NCBI RefSeq assembly: GCF_022581195.2 | Contig: NC_061461.1 | Span: 5,146,001-5,210,000 of the forward strand | From: Helicoverpa zea | Lineage: Eukaryota; Arthropoda; Insecta; Lepidoptera; Noctuidae | Reading direction: 5' to 3' | DNA length: 64,000 nt | Shown here: positions 12,232 to 23,216 of the stretch, one piece after another | How positions within the stretch are numbered: the first letter of the stretch is position 1 | Layout: the number at the start of each line of letters is the position of its first letter | Notes under the pieces: generated by a model | What the model was told of the DNA's origin: nothing | The model's database searches: none | Seen by the model: the letters and a program-made list of their open reading frames with translations, nothing else | Position numbers and translations under genes: made by a program

Positions 12232-12244
12232 TCAATCTTTTTCT
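12232..12244 (+). repeat. Target-site duplication, right copy
   Basis: 13-bp direct repeat, identical to 11993-12005; marks the 3' edge of the retroposon insertion. Confidence 0.75.
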
Positions 12245-13334
12245 CTGTATGTAAAAGCAAATAGCTAGCTGGTAAAGTGTAATTGATTATATTTCATAAC
12301 CCAAAGATATCGTCGGAAAATTTCGGTAACAACAGATAATTATAATTCAATAGAACATTAATTAATCACTACATAATTATAACATGTATAAACATACCTA
12401 CTTAACCCCTCTGCTCGACAAGATTTTGACATATGACTTTACCGTTGATTCGGCGGGATATTTTGAATTGCGACATGGAAGTCAAAAATTTGTACTAACT
12501 TTCAACACATGAATTCTAAGTCCGTAATGCCTGATCAGAAGTATTTTAACTATAACTTTAGAGCTCACTTATTTGACAACAACGTGCAAAGGTCAAATGG
12601 GGTCAGTTAATTCAGAAAAAGATAATAATTACGGTGTTTTTAAGTCTATCGAAAAGTTAGGCATTTCAAATTTGGTGAAAACTTACCAATAAATAATCGC
12701 ATCACTTTCTCAAACACAACACAAACGTCATATTTATAACATTTTCAATCTGTTGCAATACATTTCGTGCACTTATTTATGTTCAATAACTAAAAAATCA
12801 GCACATAAAATACACAATAAAAATGAACAATTTACAAGATCAAAGTCACAGACAAGAAGTAGAGTTTGGAATAGAGTATTTTTTTTTTTCAATCAGCGGT
12901 GTGCATTCGATACCTAAATCGGATATTTATTATAAATAATCGAATACCAATTTTATATATACCTATTTTTTAATAGCAACTTATTTCAATTTTATTTATT
13001 AATTTTAAATTATAGGTTCAATTTGTTTTTGTTGTTAAGAAAAAAGATATTTAAGTTTTATGAAAGTTTTTAGCATTAAATTTTTATATGTATTATTTAT
13101 TTTGGTGTTGCGGCATTCGTAATAATTTTTAACTTTAATTGAATTTTTATTACCTATTACGGAATTTTAATTTATTCTTATAATATTATTTCTCAACAAT
13201 TCTAAGATTTTTGTTTCGGTGGAAGGTAAGCCTGGTGTTCTGAAATATAATGCAATTTGTAACTATCAAAGTAATGTACTTATTTGATGATGAGAAACAA
13301 TAATAATAATTGATTGATTTTAAGTGTCACCAAA
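12245..13334. other. AT-rich non-coding DNA between mobile elements
   Basis: Low-complexity AT-rich sequence, especially 12880-13200. No coding or RNA signal was recognised. Confidence 0.45.
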
Positions 13335-13336
13335 TA

Positions 13337-14018
13337 TTTTTAACCGAATCCCAAAAAGGAGGTGGTTCTCAATTTGGATGTTTGTTTTTGGTCGAAAGGG
13401 TATATTCCCCATATTTGTTATTAGGTACAGGATCTGATGATGGAAACCTTGAGAAATCGAGGGCAACTCTCGACAATTGTAAGCATAGATAAGGTTTATA
13501 ACTTGACACTCAGATGTATATCTGATAACACTATGAAACAGTAAAGGTTTGGAGCTGACCTGATGATGGAGACCAGGGAAGGTCGAGGGAACTCGACATC
13601 CGAACTTCTCTCGTCTCCATCTCCTTCACTGTTGCAGAGGTCTCGTAAATACGAATAATCTAAGCACAAACACGAGAAAGTTTAAATATTCAGTTGTCGA
13701 GTTCCCTCGACCTTCACTGGTCTCCATCATCAGGTCAGCTCAAAGCCTTCACTGTTGAATAGTGCTACCAGGCAAACACCTGAGTGATAAGATTTCAACC
13801 TATGTATTTCTGCAACTTTCGAAAGTCACCCTCGATTTCTCAAGGTTCCATCATCAGATCCTGACCTGATGATAATGGGACCACCTTGGAAGTATACGCT
13901 ATCAAACAAAAAAAGAATCATCAAAATCGATAAATAAATGGCTGAGTAATCGCGTAACAAACATACAAAAAAAAAGGTCGAATTGAGAACCTCCGCTTTT
14001 TGGGAAGTCGGTTAAAAA
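13337..14018. mobile_element. Fold-back MITE with TA target duplication
   Basis: Terminal inverted repeats of about 38 bp (left TTTTTAACCGA..., right ...TCGGTTAAAAA) flanked by TA on both sides. The inner sequence is also inverted: 13429-13461 pairs with 13828-13861 (the latter reading CCCTCGATTTCTCAAGGTTC), and 13551-13597 pairs with 13697-13742. The whole 682 bp can thus fold into one long hairpin. No transposase is encoded. The TA duplication suggests mobilisation by a Tc1/mariner-type enzyme. Confidence 0.7.
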
Positions 14019-14560
14019 TAAGTCGGCGGCGGCCATCTTTCCATCTTGGACCAGCTTTCGATGAACGGCGAAATATTTGCCCTTTCAAACAATAAAATCG
14101 TCATAAAATTTTGCTATAACTACACCTAACTACGGCTCTCGTCAAATAGCTTTGCCGCTCAGTTAAAAAGTTGGAAGTAACGAATCGCCATTAAGTTTGG
14201 CAGGTCTACAGGAATCCTGCACATAAAACACCCGAAGAAATAAATAAGTCTTCATTTGCCGTCCTTAGAAACCCTAAAAACCGAAGATTTATTTATTCCG
14301 GCTACAACGTATTTTCTACCACTGATTTTCTAGCATTTTTTTCAAAATAAATTAAGTCATTTGACTTTTCCTAATTTATTTTCAGATTATGGTAACTATA
14401 CAAAAGTGCAATTTAGTAATATTATAATATCAAATAATATAAAATTATTAAATCGATTCTTTATTTTAACGATTCGGATCATTCGATGCAAAACTTCTAT
14501 CACCGTCGCCATCTTGTCTATGCGTCTTCAAATTTAAAAAAACAACTAATGTAAACAAAC

Positions 14561-14656
14561 ATGGCGAGTTCGATCAGAATTCCCGGTAATTACGATTGGA
14601 TTTTAAAAAGGTATATTTCTAACGGGATGCTAAATATGAAAGGTTTGAATGCGTAA
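14561..14656 (+). CDS. Candidate short first exon or small ORF
   Basis: An ATG in a very good start context (AACAAACATGG) opens a frame reading MASSIRIPGNYDWILKR. Read through, it ends at TAA 14654-14656 after 31 residues. A possible donor (AAAAAG|GTATAT) at 14610/14611 would make it the 50-nt coding part of a first exon. No later exon could be linked to it, no domain is recognisable, and ORFs this short arise by chance. Confidence 0.2.
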   Translation: MASSIRIPGNYDWILKRYISNGMLNMKGLNA

Positions 14657-14766
14657 AAATAATTTAAATTTATTTAGTTATTTTATTTAGTACTCACAAA
14701 TGTGGTTTGATTGGAAAGAAAATAAATATGAGCGTAAATAATTAGGAAAGTGTATGACTGATTCGC

Positions 14767-14831
14767 AGACCCCAATTGGGGTCTAAACCGAGCTTACGGT
14801 GACATTGATGTTCAGACCCCGATTGGGGTCC
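14767..14831. promoter_or_regulatory. Pair of 18-bp palindromes
   Basis: AGACCCCAATTGGGGTCT (14767-14784) is a perfect palindrome. A near copy, AGACCCCGATTGGGGTCC, lies at 14814-14831, 47 bp on. The match between the two copies and their dyad symmetry suggest a dimeric protein site or ends of a degraded small element. No factor is identified. Confidence 0.35.
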
Positions 14832-15229
14832 GCTACGGATTTGACGGTTAATGTAGACACTAATCACGATGCTAGGTAATTAATTATAATTCAATGCTCA
14901 AATACGCCATTATATAGAGCTGTTAGTCTACGATCATCCTATAAACAAGATGCTTGAATACTCAATTAAATTGATTGTGTTTATTGAAGGGAATCAGTCA
15001 TTATGCATGGCAGAATGGGTGCTTTAGGTAGCGGGATTATATTATGTATCTACTCTATGTTATATCCTGTGAATAGAGATAGTTATATACCTAAATATAC
15101 CGAATAGTACTGAGGAAAATATTCTGTTATGAAGAGTGACTTCTGAATGAAGCTTGACATGGCTGCATGTCGATTCTATAAAATATCATAACTCACTTCG
15201 ACATCACTCTCACTTCGACTTCGATCTAA

Positions 15230-15549
15230 AGGTAGAATTCCGTGGACGCGACAATAGTCAACCTATGAAAATGTATGGCACCGTTGCCGAGGCCCGTGAC
15301 AGTCGCGCGCGGCCGACGAATTTCGTAAGCTGCTCGTGGCATTGTCAACAATTTAATTCTGGTTTTACTAAAATTCTATAGATGTTATTAAGCGCTAGAC
15401 CATGTTGAGAAGCGTACGGCCGCCAGCGGCTCACGAAATTCGTCGTCCGCGCGCGACTGTCGCGGCCCTCGACAGCGGTGCCATACATTTTCATAGGTTG
15501 ACTTTTGTCGCGCGCGGCTGCGACAATCGCGACCCACGGAATTCTACCT
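15230..15549. mobile_element. Harbinger-like MITE with TAA target duplication
   Basis: 320 bp with long near-palindromic arms. The left arm starts AGGTAGAATTCCGTGG and runs through CAACCTATGAAAATGTATGG; the right arm carries the inverse and ends CTACCT. Flanking TAA at 15227-15229 and 15550-15552 fits the 3-bp TWA duplication of PIF/Harbinger transposons. The GC-rich centre (GACAGTCGCGCGC) is also inverted. No transposase; the 75-codon ORF over the left arm is incidental. Confidence 0.65.
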
Positions 15550-15702
15550 TAAAGTTTCGTGATTGACATTGTCAAACTACACTAGCGCTTCACTATCGAG
15601 CGTGTTGACAAGTTGAACTAAATTAAAGTCGAGATTTTGACAGATCTGCCAAAATCTGTCTATCTATAGGGGAGGTAGGGGAGAGATGGGCAGTTGGGAG
15701 AC

Positions 15703-15754
15703 ATGATCAAATCAGATTAAAGGGGGGGGGGTCCTTTTATTCTGATTTGATCAT
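15703..15754. repeat. Hairpin with ten-G loop
   Basis: 18-bp arms (ATGATCAAATCAGATTAA and its inverse, one mismatch) surround a run of ten G (15722-15731). Confidence 0.6.
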
Positions 15755-16199
15755 AGTTTTTTTTTTATTGGGTAGTTTACGTTACCGACTGGTAACGGTG
15801 TTCATCCATAGACTATCTGTCATTTCTGTGAGTTGTCAAGAACAAACACTCGTAAAAGTACTTAAATATTTTGTTGCGGTTTCGGATCGTTATAAAGAGA
15901 AAACTAATGAAAGGTATGTGTATTTTCTATTATTAATGATTGATTGTCAAAATCTCCAGTTACGATTATAGTAAGTCGATGCAATCCACACCTATTATAC
16001 CTCTAGAAGAGGTACTACAGCAATAGTTTATGGGCCCCACGTTTTTATTTTAGTCTAATATGACCGGGACTAACCACCTACGTAGGTTGACAGGTAAGTA
16101 ACTATTTTTTATTTTCTAGTTTTCAGTGCACATAAGATAAAACCGTTTTACTTAAGTTTTTTTACCGATTTTTTTTTTATAAACTAAGTCAAAAGTGTC

Positions 16200-16470
16200 C
16201 AATGCTCCCTATGGTAGGGAGGCTTGGACATACCATGTAATGTATAATTTGTAAATTTTTGTTCTTCTTCTTCAGTGAAAATTTGTGAGGTTATAAATCT
16301 GCGCTAAAAATCCTTTATAGAATCTTGTTTCAGGTACCGTTACCAACTTGATCTAGGGACTCCATATTTATCAGCTGTTAATTTTATTTTTTAACCTTTT
16401 GATACCTCTTGTATTGCTCGTTATATTAAATCTTTAGGAATTTCCCGTCGCAAACCATTCTTTTTAACCC
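16200..16470 (-). pseudogene. Relic of a pogo-type transposase N-terminal domain
   Basis: Reading the minus strand from about 16464 gives RREIPKDLI, a stop, RAIQEVSKG, a stop, KIKLTADKYGVPRSSW, a stop, then RYLKQDSIKDF. The pattern AI-x2-V-x-G followed by an A-x2-YGVPRS motif is that of the psq-type helix-turn-helix at the N terminus of pogo/Tigger transposases. At least four in-frame stops show it is dead. The DDE catalytic domain was not found. Confidence 0.5.
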
Positions 16471-17360
16471 CCGACGCAAAAACGACGGGGTGTTGTATAT
16501 CAAGGTCATCAGCTCGTTTGTTAGGTGTGATAGGAATGTTACACGCTCAGTTTACTTGCAAGCATATGTGGGATCTAAAATTTGAAATACTAATGTCTTC
16601 TGGAACCACTGAGCTGGTCTGCTGTTAGGACACGAAGATAGGTAACCCTGAACTGCCTTTTAGTAAACCCATCGAGTTTGGGCTCGTTTAATTTGTCTTG
16701 ACTAGTTTTCTTCATGTTTCTAATTGACGAGAACCTAATTCTGGAAATGGGATGTGGCGGATGAAACCCTAGAATGATATATAACCCTGGATCAACAAAG
16801 GTCCATCTTTATTGTTTCTCAATCTGTGCAATTCTCCCAGAGCCAGTTTGTCATGAGGATTGTTAAACAGCTTCCTTTGGCTGAGATCGCATTAGCGAAC
16901 CCATCATAAAAAGAAGGAAACATTAAGGAGCTCCTTTAAAAAACCATGAAATAAAATAAAATTATAAATTAAAAAAAACCCCCGACCCAAAAAAGTACGC
17001 AATTATTATGACAAAATGTTATAAACGATAAACCCTATAAAAAGCAAAAAGTAACTTTAAACACTACGTAAGTACCAACTAAAGCATGTCAGACTAAACA
17101 AAATTTTGACGTGTCGACGGTTTTATTTAAACCGTTTAAATATCTCGTAATGTTGAAACTGATTGTAATTTTTAGGATAGCTCTTTGATTTTATCTAGCC
17201 AAACATAAGAAATGGCAATAAAAGTTGATTATCTGTAAAATCTGATTTTTTATGCAATAAATGTGAAAAAGTGCCCATCGCTCCCCTACCTCCCCTAAAG
17301 TATGAAATGACATTACGAATCGAAGTGAAATGCGAGTTGTTGATCGAGTTTTATAGAATC

Positions 17361-20300
17361 CCAATACTGGTACTTGTCCCAGTACATATATATATATATT
17401 GTTTGGTTTAATCCCACTTTCGTAGTACGATAATTACATATACAAAGCTTTGTAAATAGCGATACTGTGAACATACACGATAAACTTACATTTACCTTTT
17501 AAGATCGAGGTTTTTAGGCCGGCAATACACGGACCGCTTGAAGCAGTTAGGTGCGACAGCTTCAAGCTTTGCCGCCCTTAAGGACTCAATTGATACATCT
17601 TAAAATGTGCCTGTCTTATCCAACTTCAAAACAGAAGGAAGTTCTTAATTCCTTTATTATTTTCTTTGTCCTTAAAAAATAATCCAGTAACTCCATATCA
17701 TCATTATGATTAGTTACGTCACCAAATTCCAGAGTCAGTGACGTTGACCAGTGGGCACCGGCAGAGAGATCGCCACCGTGAGCTATAGGGTTACATTGTG
17801 GGACTACCTTCATCGTGCGACAAGGAGCTTCGAAGATATATTCAGTACCTAACTGTTGTTATTGATCATAGATGAGTATTGAGAAAAAGATCTGGCTTAT
17901 TTATAAAGAGAATAGAAAAAAAAAGGTTTTAAAAAAAGGTAAAAGGAGATTTTCAATCGTAAATCTAACCTTCACATATAATATTTTAAGATGCTGTAGG
18001 TAAACTAATAAATAAACTATTTATGAAAGGAAGTAATCATCTAAGAGTAACTTTACTTTTTAAGTCACCCTTTTTGGAAATTCTTATAAAATATCATTCC
18101 AAAACGCATAATGAAACTCCTTGAAAGTACCTAACCATCATTATAACAGCCAAAGCTGCCACTGCTAAACGTACCTTTCCCAGTGAGCACCAAACATCAC
18201 TAGATACAAATGCCGCATCAAAATTCCTATATAAAAATCTATTCAACGTTATTTTTACCAGTCGATCAGGCGAGTAACTCGATACCTCCTTGGACAGCCG
18301 CAGCCGATTGCTTTTCATCCAGTCCCACCCGTTTCCCAGGCTTGTTCACACATGTAGGTATACCGTATAAGGCCTAATGCACCTACTAGTTTAGTCATCT
18401 TTACTACCGGCTTTAATTCGCTTATATGGTTGATCAAAGTTAGGCCTGTTTTCAATAATCTTAAGTCGTGTAGTAGAATTTCGCTATTGGTATCAAAATC
18501 GACTTTTATTGTCAAATTAGAGCGGTAGAAATACTTATCAAACATTGTTAACCACTGCGTTAGGAAAAAGTATCACATAGCAAAAGGGATTGCAATCTCA
18601 TTATCATGAATACTATATTCTGTATACAGATTAGTCGAAAAAGAAAATCTACATGTAATATTATCTCTAGTTACCAATCACAAAAATCCTTTCAAATAGT
18701 CGTTGTATAATGTATGGTTCTGCTGTACTAATAAAACAATTAATTACCACAACATTCATTCACTTAATCACCGGCAGTGCTTTACTAATTGTCTTTGTGA
18801 ATAACCTAACACAATTAAACCAGTAGGCTCTCTAACCAGACGAAATTGCCAATCAGTTAATTGTATGCCAAATGTAATATATGTCTGGACTGTTATTGTC
18901 ACTGCATAAACGCAGGGCCTTCTAATTGGCAAATGAAGTGGCTAAATTGATATAGGTACTGCGTAATTAACTGGTTGATGAGAGGATATAGTAATTATGT
19001 ACCGTGAAGTAGGTTTTGTGATAATAATAGACCTTGATGATGATTTCATGGTACCAATTAGAAGCCTTAAGTGATTGAGGTATAATATAGGTATCTTTTC
19101 AATAATATACACAATAATGTATGATTGTATTATTTACTCAGAATATTTATAGAAAATCCCAAGGAGCTCTTGTACGTATCAAGAAAACATAACACTTCAT
19201 ATTTCTAAGTTGCCGCGTAGGACCTACTCCGCGTTCTTTTTATAACCTTACCCGATTCATCTATAGATGTTCCTATAGATACATACACGTCATTTATATT
19301 GATAGAAAATATAAATAGAAAATCACAAGGGTGTCGCGTAGGTGTCAACAAAACGAAACAAACTTATTGTAATCAAATATATTAGTATTTTATTAGTATT
19401 TTAGGTACGCGTAAATAACTTATCATCTATGCACAATAAGTATCGTTAGCAAAACAATGTATTGTATCACCAAATAGAATGTTCGAAGCTGATTGCTGTA
19501 CTTATGTAAAATCTGATTAAACAGATTCAAAACAATACAAAATTAGAATAATTCATAACCATTCCATACAAAAGCAATTTGCTAATCGCTAAACGTATTA
19601 TCGGCTTACTGAAATCAACAATTATGCTGCATTACTATTTCAATGCTATTGGGTTACTATTCATAGAGGACAAGCTCGAACAATATTATTGAAGTGTGGT
19701 CTAAAAAATACATAAAAAATATGGGAAAATTGTGACACAGATTTGAAGGCAATTCAATATAACGAGTGGTCGACCAGAGTGGCAGAATGACGAGAGTCAA
19801 TCACGTTCGGAACAGATATAAAATTATTTTTTTTACGTTTTTGACGTTTTAAACTAAATGAAAACAGTTTTTATTCGGTCAGTTTAATTTTTCAACGAAA
19901 ATGTTTTTCGTAGTGTAATTAAAGTTGGGAAATAGTCCATTGAGTTATGTAGTCTCGCTTCTATCTTAAAGTGCGTAGACCTGTGTTTGCTGGTCGATAA
20001 AATCCGTTTTCCATACAAAGTAAAACAGCGTAGTATAACGGAATTGTAGGTCTTTCTCCCACATAAACAAGAATAAGTATTATAACGTAATTAAATTAAT
20101 AAGCTAGGAATCAACATTTGCGATTCTCGTTAAACTTTCTTATTCGAAAATCGTGAAAATTAATCTTCATTCCGTTACTGTTTCAGGCTTTATTAGCCAA
20201 ATAAGGTAATGTATGGTCCAACTCGAGACCGAGAACTCGATCAATCGGCATTTCACCATGTTCGTGTTCGAAAATCGGGGTTAATTGACGTATGTTACGA

Positions 20301-23029
20301 GAACGATTGACGCTTCCACGTGAGTAATCGATTTAAGAGTCTATTATTTTGCGTTCGAACGTTTGGGATTAATTAATGAATGAAAGGGTCAGCACTGTTA
20401 CTCATTTCGTTCGTATTGAACCGAGTTTATTGTATAGAATGGTTCCCAGGAGATTTTTTGCATCAAAACGGTAATTGGTTAAAAATATACCGTAGGTACG
20501 GATTCGATCGATATTTTCTACATAAGTATAAAACAACTTATTCGAACGCAATAAACCTTAGTTCAATTTTGATATCGTCATTGAAAATTACAATTACCTC
20601 ATTATTCCGATGAGTGAGTCTTTTGCATGATAGCTAAGAATAAATTGTTTCTTCAATTAAAATAAAAAACAAAGTTACATATATTCCATAAAGTAAACAT
20701 CATAAATACGTAAGGTACATTGTTTATTTAAATTCCTTGTTAGCCACGACAACGCGTGTTGACTAGCTGTTTCATTTAAGTTTTCCTTGAGGCATTGAAA
20801 CAAGCGATACCGAGAAAATATTATCCTTTCCTTTTAGTCAGATAAAAATAATAAAAGATTGAGGTATGATACGTTTTTCGTCGAAAACAACACTGTAACT
20901 GGATTTTTTTTTTTTTGTTAAAAGAGCAGTGGTAGTTGCGTCTTTGATGATATTAATTTAGCAATACACGTTTAAGTTGAGAAAATACGCATTACAAAAT
21001 TTCATAGCAGTATAGAAAAAAACCTTAGTAAAGAAAATGGGCGTTACTGTTTACAATTATTCAATAATTTCGACGTAAGTAATTTTTCGAATAAGTTTTA
21101 TTTGACTAACAAAAAAGTTACGTAGTAAAGTAGTTCAGAAAAATAAATCAAAACAAATAACTTACACGATCATACATATAAAACATTATCTAATTCACAT
21201 AACAAAATAACCATTCAACATTAAACTGATACCGCTCCTATAATAAGTTACAGATAAATCAAAAGGCTATCAAGCAAAGCTAATAGTTCTCGTCTTTCAA
21301 AGCCTTTCATAACTAAGTCTAACATAACTCTAAACCTATGTTAAACTAACAATGATCCCGCCTACTGCATGCAGTCGCGATTATCGTAAAAATTAACTGC
21401 CTCACCCGTGCATAACACTGACCATTTATATTTTGTATTAGAAATTGTGCGCACGTTTTTATCTTGTTAATAAGATTTTTTAATGGGTTGCTTAGTTTAT
21501 TGTTGTGATAATATAGGGTAGGTTTTTAATTGATGGATTTGGTACAGCACAATAAATAAGTATAACACCTGTTTCATCAGCTGTTTTATAGAAGTCAACT
21601 TCTAAATTGTATGCAAATTTTCCAAATTCATTAATGCGAAACAAAACAACAGGACCTTATCAAACCCAATCTCAAATTCACAAACAAAACACAGATACTC
21701 ACATCGTCTAAACATGCAAATCGCAGTCTAATGATCTCTTAACGCTTCCCAACCCTAATAAGAAGGTCGTTATGTACCATCTAACACTGCTATCTCAAGT
21801 TCCTACCCCTACAAAGTGTAAATTAAACAATTCATCAAGACTCAAGTGTCCCGGAATTAGCTGAAAGTGCATTATCTCTGGCACGTTATTGTGGAGCTAA
21901 GTTTACTTGGTAGAAAGAGGACACGCAGTGCTGGCGGTTGGGTGCAAGCGGTCTTACGTTATGTTATGTAAACAGGACTTTGTGTGGTTTTAAGTGGAAG
22001 CAGAAGCGGGTGAAGAGTTAAAACTCAAATTAGGACTAATATGGACTGAATGATTGATAGGTGTCAAACGAAATGAGTAATCTACACGCGCTGCTTATTA
22101 AGTAAGTACAGAAGTATTTTTTTATTACTAAAATTGATGCTGAGGCACATAAAACAGTGCAATTATTTATGTGTTCTTTATATTTTGCATGAATTTTGCC
22201 CATTTGCAAGAATGAATCCAAAGGATGAGAAACTCACTGCAATCGCAGCTCAAGTTCATAAATATCAAACACTACATAAGAGCAACACAACCCTAAGAAA
22301 AGATAACAAAACACCGACCCGAGTCTAAGTTATGAGCAGATATTTTATAACTTGAACCTGCGTTAACTGCGAATGTTCCATCAACACCAGAGGAGATTCG
22401 CAACAAAGGCTATGTTAGGATACACTGAGCGTTAGAATACGCTTTGTCGACTTAACGTTATGTTTGCTTTGGACGCGCCTTTTCATTGTAAATGAACGCT
22501 GAACGGTGAGCTTGCAAACAATTAGAATATTTATTTCATAAGTCATTCTGGTCCGGCGAGTACGCAATATGCAGACATTTCGAGCGAGGTCAGGGCTTTT
22601 GGACAACTAAGGCTAGAATATTTCATCGGATTCTCAAATATTGTTGAATATTCTTTATCATATTTGTGAAATTTACGGCTTGCTATCATTTCTCTTACTC
22701 TGTTCTATGTTCATTAAATTCGTGATCGGCATTTAGTGGTTTAAAATATGCAGGTGATATAAAATCTTGAACTCTTCTAGCAGAACAAGATAAAGCTAAA
22801 GCTTACAATAAGACAGGCTCAATCATTAGCCGTTTTCAAGAGTATGTTAAAAGAACACTACCTTTCCTCTTAACGGTAGGATACTATTCCTATTTCCAAA
22901 AATCTATATTTAGTATTGACATTATATGTAAAGTATATATGTATTTATTGTTATTATTATATATATATAGTTTATGTATTTATGAGAACAATATTATTAT
23001 AGGTACACAAGTTGCAGGAGCAAGTGTAC
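17361..23029. other. Long non-coding stretch
   Basis: No supported exon. It starts with a short AT microsatellite (about 17386-17399). GGCCGGCAATACACGGACCG (17518-17537) followed by an inverted GCTTGAAGC/GCTTCAAGC pair looks like one end of another MITE. ORFs at 17616-17813, 18094-18545, 20380-20613 and 22036-22606 show no domain and are treated as chance. Confidence 0.4.
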
Positions 23030-23216
23030 ACTTTGCCATACTGCCTACCATATATAATCTTTTCCTTCTCGTCTCAATCCATCCTAAGGTTGTCTGGAAG
23101 AGATCGCTCTTAGCGATAAGACCGCCCATTATGTCACCTACTTTAAATACCTAGTTTAAGATCAAAAATGTAACATTGGTGTACCTAATAAAGAATATCT
23201 ATCTATCTATCTTCTT
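23030..23216 (+). mobile_element. 3' end of a dispersed lepidopteran retroposon with TATC tail
   Basis: The core GTCTGGAAGAGATCGCTC, TTAGCGATAAGACCGCCC, then CTAATAAAGAATA and a (TATC)n tail at about 23199-23213 match a retroposon 3' end that is very common in moth genomes and transcripts. The 5' boundary is uncertain. The AATAAA just before the tail is the usual arrangement of such retroposon ends. Confidence 0.55.

Larger units (their letters stand above)
15669..17295 (-). mobile_element. Decayed pogo-like (Tc1/mariner superfamily) DNA transposon
   Basis: Inverted ends of about 24 bp (left GGGGAGGTAGGGGAGAGATG at 15669-15688, right inverse ending at 17295, one mismatch) are bounded by TA at 15667-15668 and 17296-17297. 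The 1627-bp interior holds a broken transposase on the minus strand. A further insertion-like segment starting AACCCCCGACGCAAAAACG (about 16467) seems to have expanded or split it. A small hairpin with a ten-G loop (15703-15754) sits just inside the left end. Confidence 0.6.
15172..17360. mobile_element. Old inverted-repeat element interrupted by two later insertions
   Basis: GATTCTATAAAA at 15172-15183 is inverted at 17349-17360 (TTTTATAGAATC). The adjoining arms are also similar in inverted order (CACTTCGACTTCGAT at about 15212-15226 versus ATCGAAGTGAAATGCG in 17320-17335). Its body is split by a Harbinger-like MITE and a pogo-like element; removing both leaves roughly 240 bp, a typical MITE size. 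No clear target duplication was found. Confidence 0.5.

Noticed and set aside
15154..15381. 75-codon ORF on the plus strand
   Set aside because: Falls over one arm of the Harbinger-like MITE; a by-product of the palindrome.
17616..17813. 65-codon minus-strand ORF with a fairly balanced composition
   Set aside because: No splice partner, domain or conserved motif could be seen; within the range expected by chance.
23199..23216. TATC repeat as a CRISPR-like or regulatory array
   Set aside because: It is the simple-repeat tail of a retroposon; there are no spacers.
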